From Siniperca chuatsi (taxonomy: Eukaryota; Chordata; Actinopteri; Centrarchiformes; Sinipercidae): DNA of 64,000 bases. The stretch is from positions 3,684,945 through 3,748,944 of the forward strand of contig NC_058062.1 in the NCBI RefSeq assembly GCF_020085105.1, read 5' to 3'. How positions within the stretch are numbered: the first letter of the stretch is position 1; every line of letters begins with the position of its first letter. Below the pieces are notes generated by a model. It had not been told where the DNA came from. It worked only from the letters and a program-made list of their open reading frames with translations, and ran no database searches. This document shows positions 12,181-63,006 of the stretch, piece by piece. The position numbers were made by a program, and so were the translations under genes.

Positions 12181-14230
12181 TATTAAATCAGCACCAGTTA
12201 GACTGTCTGTGATGCACTGCCAGACAAAATGCCCATATCATACAGCTCTTTTCCCCCTAGAATACCATATAATTTCCTCTGCTCTGAGGAGGAATTGTGA
12301 AAATTGTTGAGGTTCAATCCAGCAGACTGAAATGTCTGTATTTACTTGAAAAAAAGGAAGGCAAGGTAGTTTTTTGTGGGCAAAAGTTTTTGATTTCTTC
12401 AGTTTGTTTCAATTTAGCTGTTGAAAAAGTGCGACAACAAACGGTAAGGCAGTACAACAAGCAACAGTGAATAAAAGTGCATATAAATTAATGTCAAATA
12501 ACTAACAAAAGAGGGTGAAAATCAGATTTTAATGGCGCAGAGACTTCAGTACTGGAGGGATGTGTGAATGTCTGCATGGAGGGTTTTACATTTTTGTAAA
12601 CAAATAAGACGTAGTGGTTTAATTGAGGCTCGAGAATAAGGTATTGCAGTTGTCAAGACAGGAGAAGATAAAAGACAAAGTTTTTCCATGTCTTGAGTAG
12701 ACATGATAGAGTTAGATGGAATAAGATCCAGACCAGGTTTTTTAAATGGTAGTTGTGTCAAGAATCAAAAAAGAGAGCTGAGAGAGACGTTCGAACCCTG
12801 GCTCCTTTCTCACCTCTGCACAGCTGGTCAGTCACGTTGTGAAGCGTGTGTGTGAATGTCGGATCATCGATTTCGAAAAAGGTGCACAAATGATCGGAAT
12901 ACAACGTCGGAAATGTGTTGGGGGAGGGGCTTTCCGAAGATATTCAAGCATCCGACAAGAAGTTCTGAAGAAGCACACTGGCAGCTTTAGACCCTCTTTT
13001 TCTGGTAAAAGCCAATATCTTTAAAACGTGACGCTGCCAGTCTGTAGAGCAGCCTTTTTAAATAGAAATATGTAGTTCTCAAGCCCAAGTGAAGATACCC
13101 CTGGTGACATCATCAGGGGTTATTATCTCTGACTTGTCAAAGGTCTTCCTTTGGTCTGAAGGTTATAGGAGTAATAATACCATTTACTTGCATGGTTTTT
13201 GAGTTTTCTACAGAAATTAGCCCTTTGATACAGTTTGGGAAATCATTTTGAAAGCTGAAGATGTTAATTTTGAAAATTCACAACACCTCTGACTTCCTTG
13301 TGGCTTGTTCCTTCAAATAGTGTTAAGCAGCATAATGGCTTTTTCTTTTCTTTTCTCCCTCCTTCTGTCTTGGAGGCATTGGAGGGTCCTCAGCTGATCT
13401 AGTTCACCTGGGCCTTCCAGGCTGTAGCGGGCCCATGTGCTAACTCTGTCTCTGTCTTCCTACAGCTGCCATCCTCCTTACATCCTCTTCTTGTTGTTTG
13501 CACATTCAACACCTCCACAGCACACATGCCACTCATCCATGCTTTGCGTGCATTGATGATATTGCTGGTTTGATAGATCGTCCATCTGCGTTAACCTTAG
13601 TTTTAATATATTGCTCTTGTTGGACTCCCTTCTTCAAGCTTAAAATACTACTTAATATTAGGCCAGAGAAAAAACCCTCACAGGATGAAACTAAACTCAC
13701 TCAGTCAGATGAGGGTAAGATAAAACACAATAAGCAAAGCTTCCAGTAAACTCAGGCTTCACACTGCAGTGACACAGTGAAGTTAAGAGCACATGTGCTT
13801 TATTGAGTTTAGTGATTGAGACACATTAATAGAAACACACTCAAAGGATTCTGAATGGATCTGTGGAGTTAAGGTGGATTTATTGTTAACCTTGTTAGTT
13901 GGCTATACTATGGAGTTTTTTTGTTCTGGAGCAAGTCAGCATTTTATTTTTGTGTGAAATTCTGTGCAGTGCTGGAGACAGATGAATGAATGCAGTGCTT
14001 TGGATAGTGTCCTGTGGTGAGGAAGGTGCAGCTTCCCTGATGTATCTCTGCTGGATTCACTTAAATAGTAACCCACTGCAGGTGAACAATTAGAACCACA
14101 CAGGTGTCTCCAAGTCCAACACGTTTATTTCCACCACAACCACAAACACATTCCTTCTGCACATCAGTCTGGCGAATCAGTGTTTCTGTATACATTGATG
14201 TAATAGATAAAAATAAACATATATATATAA

Positions 14231-14550
14231 TTTTGACCTGATTATGGTGCTAGAGGAAAGGTTAAAGAATCTCCAGTGTTATTACAATTCATGCTGAGGA
14301 ACATGAATGTCTGAACGAAATTTCATCACAATTCATCCAATAGTTGTTGAAACATTTCACTCAAAACCATAAATGTCAACCTCATGGTGGCCCTATGTCT
14401 GTACAATTTTTTAGGATTCCTTCGTTATCTAGGGACCGTGGTTGTCTACAAAAATTCATGAAAATCCGTACAAAAGAGATATTTCAGTCCGGACCAAAGT
14501 GGTGGACCGACCAACAGACTGACATACAGCCACATGGCTAGTCTGGCTAA
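14231..14550 (+). repeat. interspersed repeat, 'GGCGCTAGA...GTGGACCGACC' family
   Basis: The order of motifs (ATGGTGCTAGAGGAAAG, then GAACATGAATGTCTGAAC, then TTCATCACAATTCATCCAA, then CAAAGTGGTGGACCGACC) recurs in the copies near 32870-33064, 49905-50265 and, in part, 63660-63800. Related sequence is abundant in percomorph fishes. It is noncoding. Confidence 0.75.
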
Positions 14551-15428
14551 AAATGTCATCACTGCCCATCACTGGTCCTATATCAAGACTAAGTTTATCT
14601 TGTGCTTTCAAAAGTGTTTCAATCAATTAGCATGTTTATGGCTTTTTGTTGATTGGCCTCGGTTACTTTATTTGACATTATTATGATGTAAATGTACCGG
14701 ATTTAGCCAAATGGCTCATTTACATCTGAAGCCAAACACTCAAACAAAACAAAACAAAAACAAGAGAAGACACAAAAGACAAGACAAAATACAGATGAGC
14801 TCATATAGCCAGATACATCATCTAAAAGTACATGTTCTAATCATAACTTTACAACAGACATTACAAAAAACATCCGCATATAGAATTACAAGCAAACACA
14901 AGACTCAGAATACACAATAAAACATGTAAAGCAGCAACCAAAAGAGCCAACATGGCACATCACAAATAACAGATTTCAAGCAGACTTTACATGATGAATT
15001 TAATGCTAAATATGCATTAAAAACGTATTTAATGACAAATACCATAAGAAACGTGTTTAATAAATGTGGGTTAATGGAGACATCCTCTGTCTGGAATGAA
15101 CTAAATGTTGCCCGTCAACCCCGGCTGCTCCAAACACAAAACCCAAACAGTCGTGTGCGATCAGCTCTGCTCTCCAGACAGCCAATGCCAGAATTTCAGC
15201 GACGCCCTAACAGACCTAATCTTCCCTGATCCCAGAAAATGAGGCCCGCCGTGTCGGGACCGTAAGCCCTCTAAGCTGTCGTCCTTAGCATTCATTGCTT
15301 TTTAATGGACAGTCTGAAGGATTACAATTGAAACCATTTAAAAGTGACATAATACAGCTATACATAGACAGTTCGAAATACAAAATGGACATACTTGACT
15401 TTTCCAAGGTGGCGTAGAAGCCAGATCT

Positions 15429-15439
15429 CCAAATATAGG
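15429..15439 (+). promoter_or_regulatory. CArG-like box upstream of MYH-A
   Basis: CCAAATATAGG has seven A/T bases between CC and GG, one more than the canonical serum response factor site CC(A/T)6GG. It lies 36 bp before the TATA box of MYH-A. SRF control is usual for muscle promoters, but this spacing variant may bind weakly, so this is only a candidate. Confidence 0.35.
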
Positions 15440-15475
15440 AGAAGAAGGCGCCATGAAACAGGCCTGACCATCGCT

Positions 15476-15482
15476 TATAAAA
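15476..15482 (+). promoter_or_regulatory. MYH-A TATA box
   Basis: TATAAAA lies about 30 bp before an inferred transcription start near 15507. A noncoding first exon would then end at 15610, where GTAAGT follows. A short intron (15611-15698) leads to the exon that carries the ATG at 15708. A noncoding first exon followed closely by the ATG exon fits the usual skeletal MYH layout. Confidence 0.65.
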
Positions 15483-15707
15483 GCTGTTGGGTCTTGTTAG
15501 GGTGAGTGATGTCTGTGGTGTTTCTCTGAAGCAAGAGCGGGGAATCTTATTCAAAGGCTCTGAAACATTTGATCATCTTGTGATCTCTCTTTTTGGTCTG
15601 CAGCACTCTGGTAAGTATCATCCAATTTTTCAATTCTGACCAACGTCTGTGTAGCTTTGAATTATTTTTGAGCATGTGTGTTTGTCCCACTCATGCAGCT
15701 TGATAAA

Positions 15708-31648
<15,941 letters not shown>

Positions 31649-31679
31649 AAATCTACACTGGTACAAGATACCAATCGTT

Positions 31680-31867
31680 CCTGTGAAAAGCATGTATCTT
31701 CAAAATGTCACTTTTCTTCAGCTTTGTGACAAAGCATTTTTCCAATGGGTTTTAGAATGGTTTGTTTAGCTTAAGAAGTAACCCACAGTATAAAGAAACA
31801 TTTAGTCTTTCAGTTTCAAAAAGGTGAAATCACCAAATTTGGAGATACATTGGTTTTCTCTGGACAG
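31680..31867. repeat. foldback element in the MYH-A 3' UTR
   Basis: The left end CTGTGAAAAGCATGTATCTTC and right end GGAGATACATTGGTTTTCTC form an imperfect inverted repeat. Similar ends occur at 34693-34937 and as half an element near 55397-55430. The element starts 32 bp after the MYH-A stop codon. Confidence 0.65.
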
Positions 31868-32580
31868 TAACTGGGATTTGGACAAAATCTGCCGGTTTCA
31901 ACATTATTTGATTATTGGATGACAGTCACAATGTGATAAACTGACCTTCCAGTAAGCTAAAATGTCATATAAGAGGCTGATGGGATGCTAAACAACAATC
32001 ACATTTTTACATCAAAGGGGCACTCTGCCAATTTTACACACATGAAGAGTACTACTTAGCCTGGGAAAACACTTTCTAAAGTCAGTGAAAAATAACCCTG
32101 ATAATGTCATAGTGATGTCATCAGGATTACTGTATCTTGGATTAGTCTTGGGGACTTCATTTTTGACAGAAAGTCTGGGTTACAAACTGGGGGTGTGAAG
32201 TGGTCATTTACCAGGCAGGGAAGGTCAAAGGAAAGATGCAACAAGTAGCATTGTGGGAAATGTAGCATCCAGTGTTTTTGGATATTGACCCATACTAGCT
32301 AAAAGTCTGGATATGTCATCCTCTGCTGCTTCAGTTTGACTGTTGTTCTTTTTAAGATCTGTCTCTTGTTGGAGTCCTCCAACTTTCTGAAAGTGACTTA
32401 CTTAAATACTGGGGTAGCCCTCTAACTGGGAAACAGTAATCACAAATCAACACGCCTTAGAAACGTGGTGTCACACTATCTATCAAGTTATTACATTGTT
32501 ATAAATAGGTTTCTTTTGCTTTTGTTTTAGTAGAGAGCGTCACCTTTTAATTTAAACAGATAACAAAGATACAAAAATAA

Positions 32581-33064
32581 ACAAAACTAGGAGTCTACAG
32601 CCATGCTAGCAGCTCTGTGAGGCTGTACTTAGGCACTGCGTTGCTTTGAGCTAAATGCTAACGTCAGCATGCTAACATGTTCACAATGACAGTGCTAACA
32701 TGCTGATGTTAAGCAAGTTTACCATGTTCACCATCTTACTTCAGCATGTAAGCATTTGCTAATTAGCACTAAACACAAAGTACAACTGAGGCTGATGGGA
32801 ATGTCATTAGTCTTGCAAGTATTTAGTCATAAACCAAAGTATTGGACAAATTAAAACTTTGACCTGCTGGTGGCGCTAGATGAAACGGTATGGGACCACC
32901 AAAGTAATTCGGATTCATTCTCTGAGAATCATGAATGTCTACACAAAGTTTCATGACAATCCATCCAAAAGTTATTGAGATACTTCAGTCTGGACCAAAG
33001 TGGTGGACCAATAGACTCACATTGCTGTCCATAGATCCATGCCAGCGTTGTTAGCGTGGCTAAC
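32581..33064 (+). repeat. partial copy of a long-TIR MITE, 'GTCTACAGCCATGCTAGC' family
   Basis: It starts AGTCTACAGCCATGCTAGCA, runs through GAGCTAAATGCTAACGTC and CTAACATGCTGATGTT motifs, then GGTGGCGCTAGA and CAAAGTGGTGGACC. It corresponds to the left terminal repeat and middle of the longer element at 63411-64000; the right terminal repeat is missing or degraded. Confidence 0.75.
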
Positions 33065-34692
33065 AATTATTAATCTTTGTCACTGTTTGTGTAACGATAG
33101 ACTGACTAGTCGGAGTTGAAAAATTTTGAAAATGTTACAGCAAGAAAGTTTCTTGCACACTGTACATACAGCATCTGGTCTCCATTCTGTGTTGTTAAGC
33201 CTGGGATCAATCAGGACCGAGCTAAATAAACAGTGACAGCTCAACATGTTCCAGGAATAGTGTCAACACTGCAGTTATTAATGCACTGACCCGAACTAAA
33301 ACCTCATTCTTACCAAGACACAGAAAAATGCATTTATTAAAGTATTTGTGCCTGTCAAACACTGTGAAATTTACCTGACCTTTATGGTAAATGGATAATA
33401 TTAATAAATCTCTAATGAATCCTCCCTCATCATCTTAAACAGCATCCGGGTTTCAGTCATTGATAAAATAATAAATTATCCCCGAAACTCACCAGATCTA
33501 CATTTATTTTGTAAAAGAAGTTAATTAGTTAATCAATAAACAAAACAAAAATATAGAGATAGTGACATTCTTAAAAAAAAATACAGTTTTGTATGTAAAA
33601 GGCTCAAGAAAGAGAAAAATGTATCTTCAATTTGGAGTATTTCTTCCTGTTACAAAAAAAGCTCACCAACAGTCTTGTCTCAGTACCTGCAATAAAAATG
33701 GATCGCCAAAAGATGGAGACACTTAATCCATGTTCAACATTATTCCTTATGCATTTAGGCTCCTGAACCAATAAAGACCATAAAATCTGATGTTTATTTC
33801 CCATGAAAAGCTGTTTTATTTGTTCACGCACATTTACATCCTGAATCTGTCATGTATCTTTTTTATCAACTAACAACAAAAAGGAAAAGCAGATGTTTGT
33901 ACAACTACCGGCTACTACTGTTTGAGAAACTGAAATCTGATATGATTGATAAGAAAATATATAGTTGCTTACCAGAATGGTTAAGTTATATTAGTTAGTA
34001 ATAAGAATACAGACACAATCTAATTTGCTCAGAGAAGCCAGAATCGATTAAAATTAAGAAAAATGAATGCATTATGTAGCATATATAATTACACCAGCAT
34101 GGTTACACTCAGATGCTACTACCACACTGTTGATTTTAACTAAAAACTGAAGCACACAGCTGCTTATTAACACTGCAGTAACACACCAATTCAACTGGAA
34201 AAATCATATTAGCATCGGCTCACAGCTACAGCTGAAAAACAAGAGATCAGATAAAAAGCTGACTAAAAAGCCGGTCAGTTAAAAATAGACAACATTAAAA
34301 TCCACCTCTTTTACTCCTGTCAGTGGTGCAGTAATCAGCAGCAGCTGGTCTGTTCATGACATTTGTAGAAATCCCTGTGAAGCAGGGTTAGAGTTACTGC
34401 GCTGCATGAAGGTAACCTCCAAGTGAGGAGAAAGTAGAGGACGGATGGTACTTGAGGAGTTGACAGGTTGTTGTTTGCACTAACAGAAACAGGACACTAA
34501 GTGGACAGGCAGGGACGAACACAGTCCACCACCTTGTCAACATTTTCAGTCAGACTGTGGTTTTATTCACTCACAGTGGAGAGGTAGGTTTGTTTTGGTA
34601 GCTAAAATATTTATACTGAGAACATTACAGTGTACAGATTTACACTGAGAACACATACAGTACACAAACACAGGACACTCAAAAGGCAGAAT

Positions 34693-34937
34693 TCTGAAAA
34701 ACATGTATCTCCAAATTTGGTATAAAGGATTAAGTGTTGATATATGGGCTGAGAAAATGATCCCACTTCTTATGTTAGATAAACCATTTTAAAAACCCCA
34801 TTGGGCTATCTGAAAATGCATTGACACAAAGCCAAGAACAGGGCTGTTATTTTAATTTTTTAATTTTTTTTTTGTTGTTGTTGTTTTTCGATCATGAAAA
34901 GTTGAAGTTTTGGAGATACATGGTTTTCACAGGACAG
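34693..34937. repeat. foldback element, 'CATGTATCTCCAAATTTGG' ends
   Basis: The left arm ACATGTATCTCCAAATTTGG and the right arm TTTTGGAGATACATGGTTTT are inverted relative to each other. It is the same family as 31680-31867. It is noncoding and internally AT-rich. Confidence 0.65.
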
Positions 34938-35540
34938 TGACAATAGTCAGATGTCATAACATAATAGACACAAGAGGTAATTTACTCTCATATAAATTGG
35001 ATTTTAAGCTTTGATTTTATTGCTCAGTGTGATTTCTCTTTGTTACAGAGCCTATAAACACACCATGCCTTACTGCTTGATATTAAGGGATGATGTGATG
35101 TATTTTCATGATGACAAGCTGCTGTTCACACTTGCTTCCACACACTACTCCACCTAATATGCTGAGAGTTCAAATTACAGACAACTCTCCCATGCTTATT
35201 CTAATTGTGGTACAAAGTGGTCGTCATGTGTTGCTACCCGCTTGCAATGTACACACAGCATTAAGTATAGCGCGCACACCGGACGCCCTTATGTGTTAAC
35301 TTGTAACCAAAGCAGACAAACCAGAGAACTTCCTTCAAGGTGTCCGGCTATCACTAACCTTGGCATGAGATACTGTATGTTGCAGACAAATGAATTATGG
35401 TTTGAAGAACAACAACACCAGTTAAATCCAAAAGCAGCAGATATGTATTTGTAGTTAGTTAATACCACCACGATTTAGTCTTTGTCCAAAAATATTAAAA
35501 TCTTCTCTCTTATTGTTTCTTCATCTGCCTCTTTAATTGG

Positions 35541-35670
35541 TGGTGTGCCACAGGGCTCGATTCTTGGCCCATTTCTGTTCTCTGTGTAAAAGTTCAAACT
35601 AACACACATCATTAACCATCTTGTTATCTAATTGTTATGCTGATGATGCACCACTGTTTCTCTAATTTAA
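35541..35670 (+). pseudogene. decayed LINE reverse transcriptase fragment
   Basis: One frame reads GGVPQGSILGPFLFSV and then hits a stop. About 30 codons on, another frame reads CYADDA. Both are hallmark blocks of non-LTR retrotransposon reverse transcriptases (the VPQGSxLGP block and the catalytic YADD box), in the right order and spacing. A stop and a frame change between them show it is dead. It resembles L2/CR1/Rex-type elements, but the clade cannot be fixed from so short a piece. Confidence 0.8.
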
Positions 35671-37032
35671 TTGCCACAACTATGAAGCTAGAAGCAATTA
35701 TTTATCTATTATAAAACAATAGATAGAAATGGATTAAGCTGCAGAGCTGGTTTGAGAAGTTTACATGGATAATGGGATACTTTTTGAATTATTTGATACT
35801 ATTTGAATTAAGTTAATCACAGCATCTGTGCTAGGACAAAGCTTCAAGCCTAAAATGGGTGACTGTTGAATACTGAAAAGATTTTAAGACTAAAAAGATT
35901 TGAAGAATGGAATAAATTGACAGTTCAAAACAGTTCTGGGACAATTTTGAGCCTTGTTGCCTGTTTTCTTTGTGGTATTTTTGTGTTTATGATTAAAAAA
36001 AATTAAGACATTCCATAGGCAGGTTCTGTGTTTTTTCTACATTTATTACCTTATTTTTTATATTTTACAGTTTAGTGCAACTTATTCTGTGATGCCGCTG
36101 GTTAACAGAGATTATTTTAATTTAGGGGATATGAAACACTTGATGGAATCATAAAACCACTACTAAAATAGCAAACAACAAACAAATGACAATGACATAC
36201 AGTATATAAACTATGACAGGCTCCAAAGGGTTAAGATATAATGAAAGATTTTGAAAGCCTTGACTTGATTTATGGCAATATTTTCTTCTTTTTTGATATA
36301 ATGTATTGGTATTTGCTGCTTCAGCAGCCTAAATTCTAAATGAAACCATTAAACTTTCACAGCAGCACAAGCAGTACTTTTTAAATCATTGACTTTACAT
36401 GAGGTACTTTACAAATCTATTTTTACATTGACCAATTGGCTGGATGCAGGTGTAGATACTGTTTATGATAGAAAGTCAAGCTTCCTTTCAGATTTAAAAT
36501 TACATGTTGTGTCAGAAAGAGTTTAGATGTGATACGTGTGGCTGGAAGCCCAAGGCAACTTTTATTTCATGTCCACAATAATGTCATGGTTCTAAACATG
36601 CATGAATTGTACTTAATCCTTGGAACCTTGGAATTAAGTTATTTATTATTAACCCTAATTAGACAGTAAAAGGTTGGACACATTCAAAATATGTATGTGT
36701 TGCAGAATAAAAACCTAAAGACCATTTCAGTTCAAGTCCCCAATAAGAAACAATCTGATGTGTGAATTTGCCAAAATGCAGAAAGTATTTAATTTTCTCA
36801 TGACACATTACAAAAACATAATGTCGACATTGTACTGACATCTGTCTAGAGTTTAATCCAATTAATCCAAGCAAGGTGCCTTGGAGGTGAATGAGCAGGT
36901 GGTCCTTGATTCCAGGATGAACATGAAGGTCATGATGCATCATGGAGACACTCCACTTACATATGGTTTATACCCATAAATACACACAGTTTCTGTCTCT
37001 GAATCAACATTATCACACTGAATACATTGATT

Positions 37033-37080
37033 AATCAGAATCAGAATCAGAAATACTTTATTGATCCCCGAGGGGAAACT
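37033..37080 (+). repeat. TTTATTGATCCCCGAGGGGAAA repeat tail
   Basis: CAGAATCAGAATCAGAAATACTTTATTGATC followed by CCCGAGGGGAAA is a familiar short fish interspersed repeat end. It lies about 290 bp before the candidate MYH-B TATA-like box. Confidence 0.65.
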
Positions 37081-37366
37081 CTTTCTAAGCAATTCATTAT
37101 GCATTAAACATGAGATGTAGTCCTACTGAACTGCAAACACAACATAAAGATTAAGTAGCTGATGTATGACAGTATGGGAGGCATGTAAAAATAGTGCTTA
37201 AGGATTATCACCTGTCGCTGCTGACATGTTCCTATTACTACTAGAAGATCCTGTGCCATATTTAAGAGTTGAGCAGAGAGCGACAATGCGACTTGATTGA
37301 CATTTGAATAGAGTGACATTGCCAAGTTTGGAGCGTCCGGTTTGCTTCAGCAGGACATTCATCTTG

Positions 37367-37373
37367 ATAAAAG
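37367..37373 (+). promoter_or_regulatory. candidate MYH-B TATA-like box
   Basis: ATAAAAG followed by GCGCC. A noncoding exon could run from about 37400 to 37563, where GTAAGT follows, with an intron to the ATG exon at 37668. A CCATATTTAAG A/T-rich box lies about 110 bp upstream. The segment before the donor shares a CTGCAGCACT motif with the noncoding first exon of MYH-A, which supports homologous 5' ends. Confidence 0.35.
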
Positions 37374-37675
37374 GCGCCTTAGCCTCCCGCTGGTGTTCAC
37401 TTAGAGGTCTGCCATTCACTGACCATTGCTAAGATCCATCATTTTCCCCTCTGGCATCTGTCAACATTGGTGGCTCTGCGCTGACTGTCTTCTCATTTTT
37501 TGTGTGTTTGACCTGCAGCACTGCAGAATCTCTAATTCAGTTCTACTGGGGTGTGTAAACCCGGTAAGTAAGATACAAAAGTATAAATAATTTGATTAGA
37601 AATCTTTCGAAATTTTGGATTAATTGCACTTAAGTGGGCCTTACTTTCTTGCTTTTTTTATCTTCAGATATCAAC

Positions 37676-52780
<15,105 letters not shown>

Positions 52781-54755
52781 CTCAATGTTGGACTTGACGT
52801 CTGGATTCAAATGTGCTTGACAGAAGGGTTTGGGAGCAAATTACATATAGTGGTCTATAGTTTACCATACCATACTATACTAATATCATAGCATGTTAGC
52901 TCATATCAGTAAATCTTTTTTTTTTTAAATAAGCCATCATCTGTCAAATAAGTAAACACTGTCATTCATATATATTTAATTACATAATAAATCCAGTAGT
53001 GATGGAGATGATGTTTTTAACAGTGGCTACAACATGAACAGCATTATTAACCGGTGAACTGTAGCTACGATATTTATATCTCCAAATAATGAAATGACAT
53101 TAAATCTAAATGGTAAAATAATAATAATGTGATTTTAATTGGAGCATAAATGAAAAATACTGTCTAATTATTTTGACTACTATTTTGAATCATTCTCCAC
53201 TTTTAGTTGATGTGTATACAAGTTATATATTATGCATTATGTTATAGCAAGGCTGGTTTACCAACTGTGCAGCTGCCTGAGGGCCCTAGAGCCTCAGGAG
53301 CCACAAAGCCCCAGGTTCACTGTATCGCAGTTGGCTGGAGTAAACTGATTAATTGGAACTTTGTTTGGGAATATGAAATATTAAAGCACAATAAACAACT
53401 GATAAGATACAGTGATGAATGAATCCTACTTTATTTCCTGGTCTTGAGGCCCTGTTATGTCAAAATCTAGTTTTAAAACCCTCCTTAATTTAGCTTATAC
53501 TGTCCTCATTTGTTCCATATTCCTAAATTCTTGCCATTATATTTAGCATCCAGTTCACCACAGGAGCATTAGGTTAGTCTGGTCGAATTCATCCTCGGTC
53601 AACATTTATTTAGTTGCTTTCACTGTCATAGTTTAGTTTCTTGTCTATTCTTGTCTTTGCTGCTGTTTTTAGAACTGTAATTATTTCACACTTGCTCTGG
53701 CGATGTTAAAGCCTGTTTCCCATGCCAATTGAATGGAATTAATAAATGTTTGTAAAATGAAAGGTAATTTGTCCTGTGTTTGATCACTCACTAAACAGGA
53801 TCTGTATCTGTGGGAACAAGCTCTGTGCATCCCTTCTATAGACAATAAATAAATAAATAATAATAATAATGGTAATATACCTCTCTAGATTAATACAATA
53901 AATCAAGGAGTGGGATTTTTTGAGATTTTATTGAAATGAAGGCAACATGAACATACATCAACTACGACAATGCAAACAATTCCTGGTGCTAATCATCATC
54001 ATTTTGCATCCTTAAAGCCATGTGAAGATTTCTTGCTTTGGCGCCCTCCAGTGGTAGTATTTAAAAAGATTCACCTGTTTTATATGCATTTTCAATTTGT
54101 GCATAAAAAAACTGCAGAAAATTTGCAAAAAAGTTTTTACACTTGGCTGAGGTGGAAAAGTTGGTGTATCGATAAGAACAAAGTGCGTTCAAAGTGAATA
54201 ATGATGACATACATGAAGCATGTGACTTAAACGTCCACTAAAAAAGCGAAAACATCAGATCTGTGTAGAGCGATGAGGAGGATGTAACCTTCCTCACATT
54301 AATACATGAAACAAACAGAAATGTCATGTTTTCATCATATTTTCCATCATTTGTCGCCCGACTGGAGCATTATCTCCACCAGCTGTTTATCTCAATGCAC
54401 AAACTCCTAATATTAACATACTATAAGAGCAGTGGATGGATAAATGCATTCATTTGCATTTCTTTTGCTGATTTTCTGGAAATTTGGTTGCATTTGGATG
54501 GAAACTTGACTACTGTGGCAGACAGCAACAGGCTGGTACTGAGATGTGTGCTACTGACATACTCAAAGCCTTTTTATTTTTCTACAAACAAAAACTTAGG
54601 CCATCAAAAAAAATTAAAGATGCCATGATGACATACAATTATACACATAATGGCTTTAAATTAAGAAATAAACACATATTCTGCTAAGAGTATGTTGTAC
54701 ACTAGCTCAGCTTCAGAGACACAGCAAACTTTGTCGTCTTCATGTCAGCCAAAGA
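52781..54755. other. convergent gap between MYH-B and MYH-C
   Basis: This 2-kb stretch lies between two stop codons that face each other. It holds the MYH-B 3' UTR, candidate + strand poly(A) signals AATAAA at 52986-52991 and 53741-53746, an AAATAAATAATAAT run near 53847-53872, and candidate - strand poly(A) signals for MYH-C (TTTATT on + at 54573-54578 and 53927-53932). No gene is recognised. If the distal signals are used, the two 3' UTRs come within about 200 bp of each other. Confidence 0.6.
54573..54578 (-). promoter_or_regulatory. candidate MYH-C poly(A) signal
   Basis: AATAAA on the - strand, about 178 nt after the MYH-C stop codon, a usual distance for skeletal MYH 3' UTRs. No other evidence is available. 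Confidence 0.4.

Positions 54756-63006
<8,251 letters not shown>

Larger units (their letters stand above)
8643..15475. other. sco1-MYH-A gap with repeats, no gene recognised
   Basis: This 6.8-kb gap starts with the likely sco1 3' UTR. It contains an ATT triplet run (about 9036-9059), a G10 run near 10053, a repeat with a GGATTTGAACCC box near 9391-9402, a copy of the GATGAGAAGATTGATACC repeat family (about 10655-10830), a long foldback element (11447-11619), a perfect hairpin (12151-12180) and a fish-type interspersed repeat (14231-14550). All open frames are short and unlike known proteins. Cis-regulatory elements for the myosin genes could lie here, but I cannot identify them. Confidence 0.55.
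31649..37365. other. MYH-A to MYH-B gap
   Basis: It holds the MYH-A 3' UTR, two foldback elements (31680-31867, 34693-34937), a larger MITE half-element (32581-33064), a decayed LINE reverse transcriptase piece (35541-35670), a GGGG-tailed short repeat (37033-37080) and AT-rich sequence. No protein gene is recognised. The poly(A) site of MYH-A is uncertain; the first clear AATAAA on + is near 32575, inside or next to a repeat. Confidence 0.55.

Noticed and set aside
12839-13024. A 61-codon frame beginning MKRVCECRIIDFEKG, considered as a transposase remnant
   Set aside because: No catalytic motif or terminal repeats could be recognised nearby, so the resemblance is too weak.
35108-35454. Two overlapping + strand open frames of 60-70 codons upstream of the LINE relic
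   Set aside because: No reverse transcriptase or other protein likeness was seen, and they are short and AT-biased like random frames.
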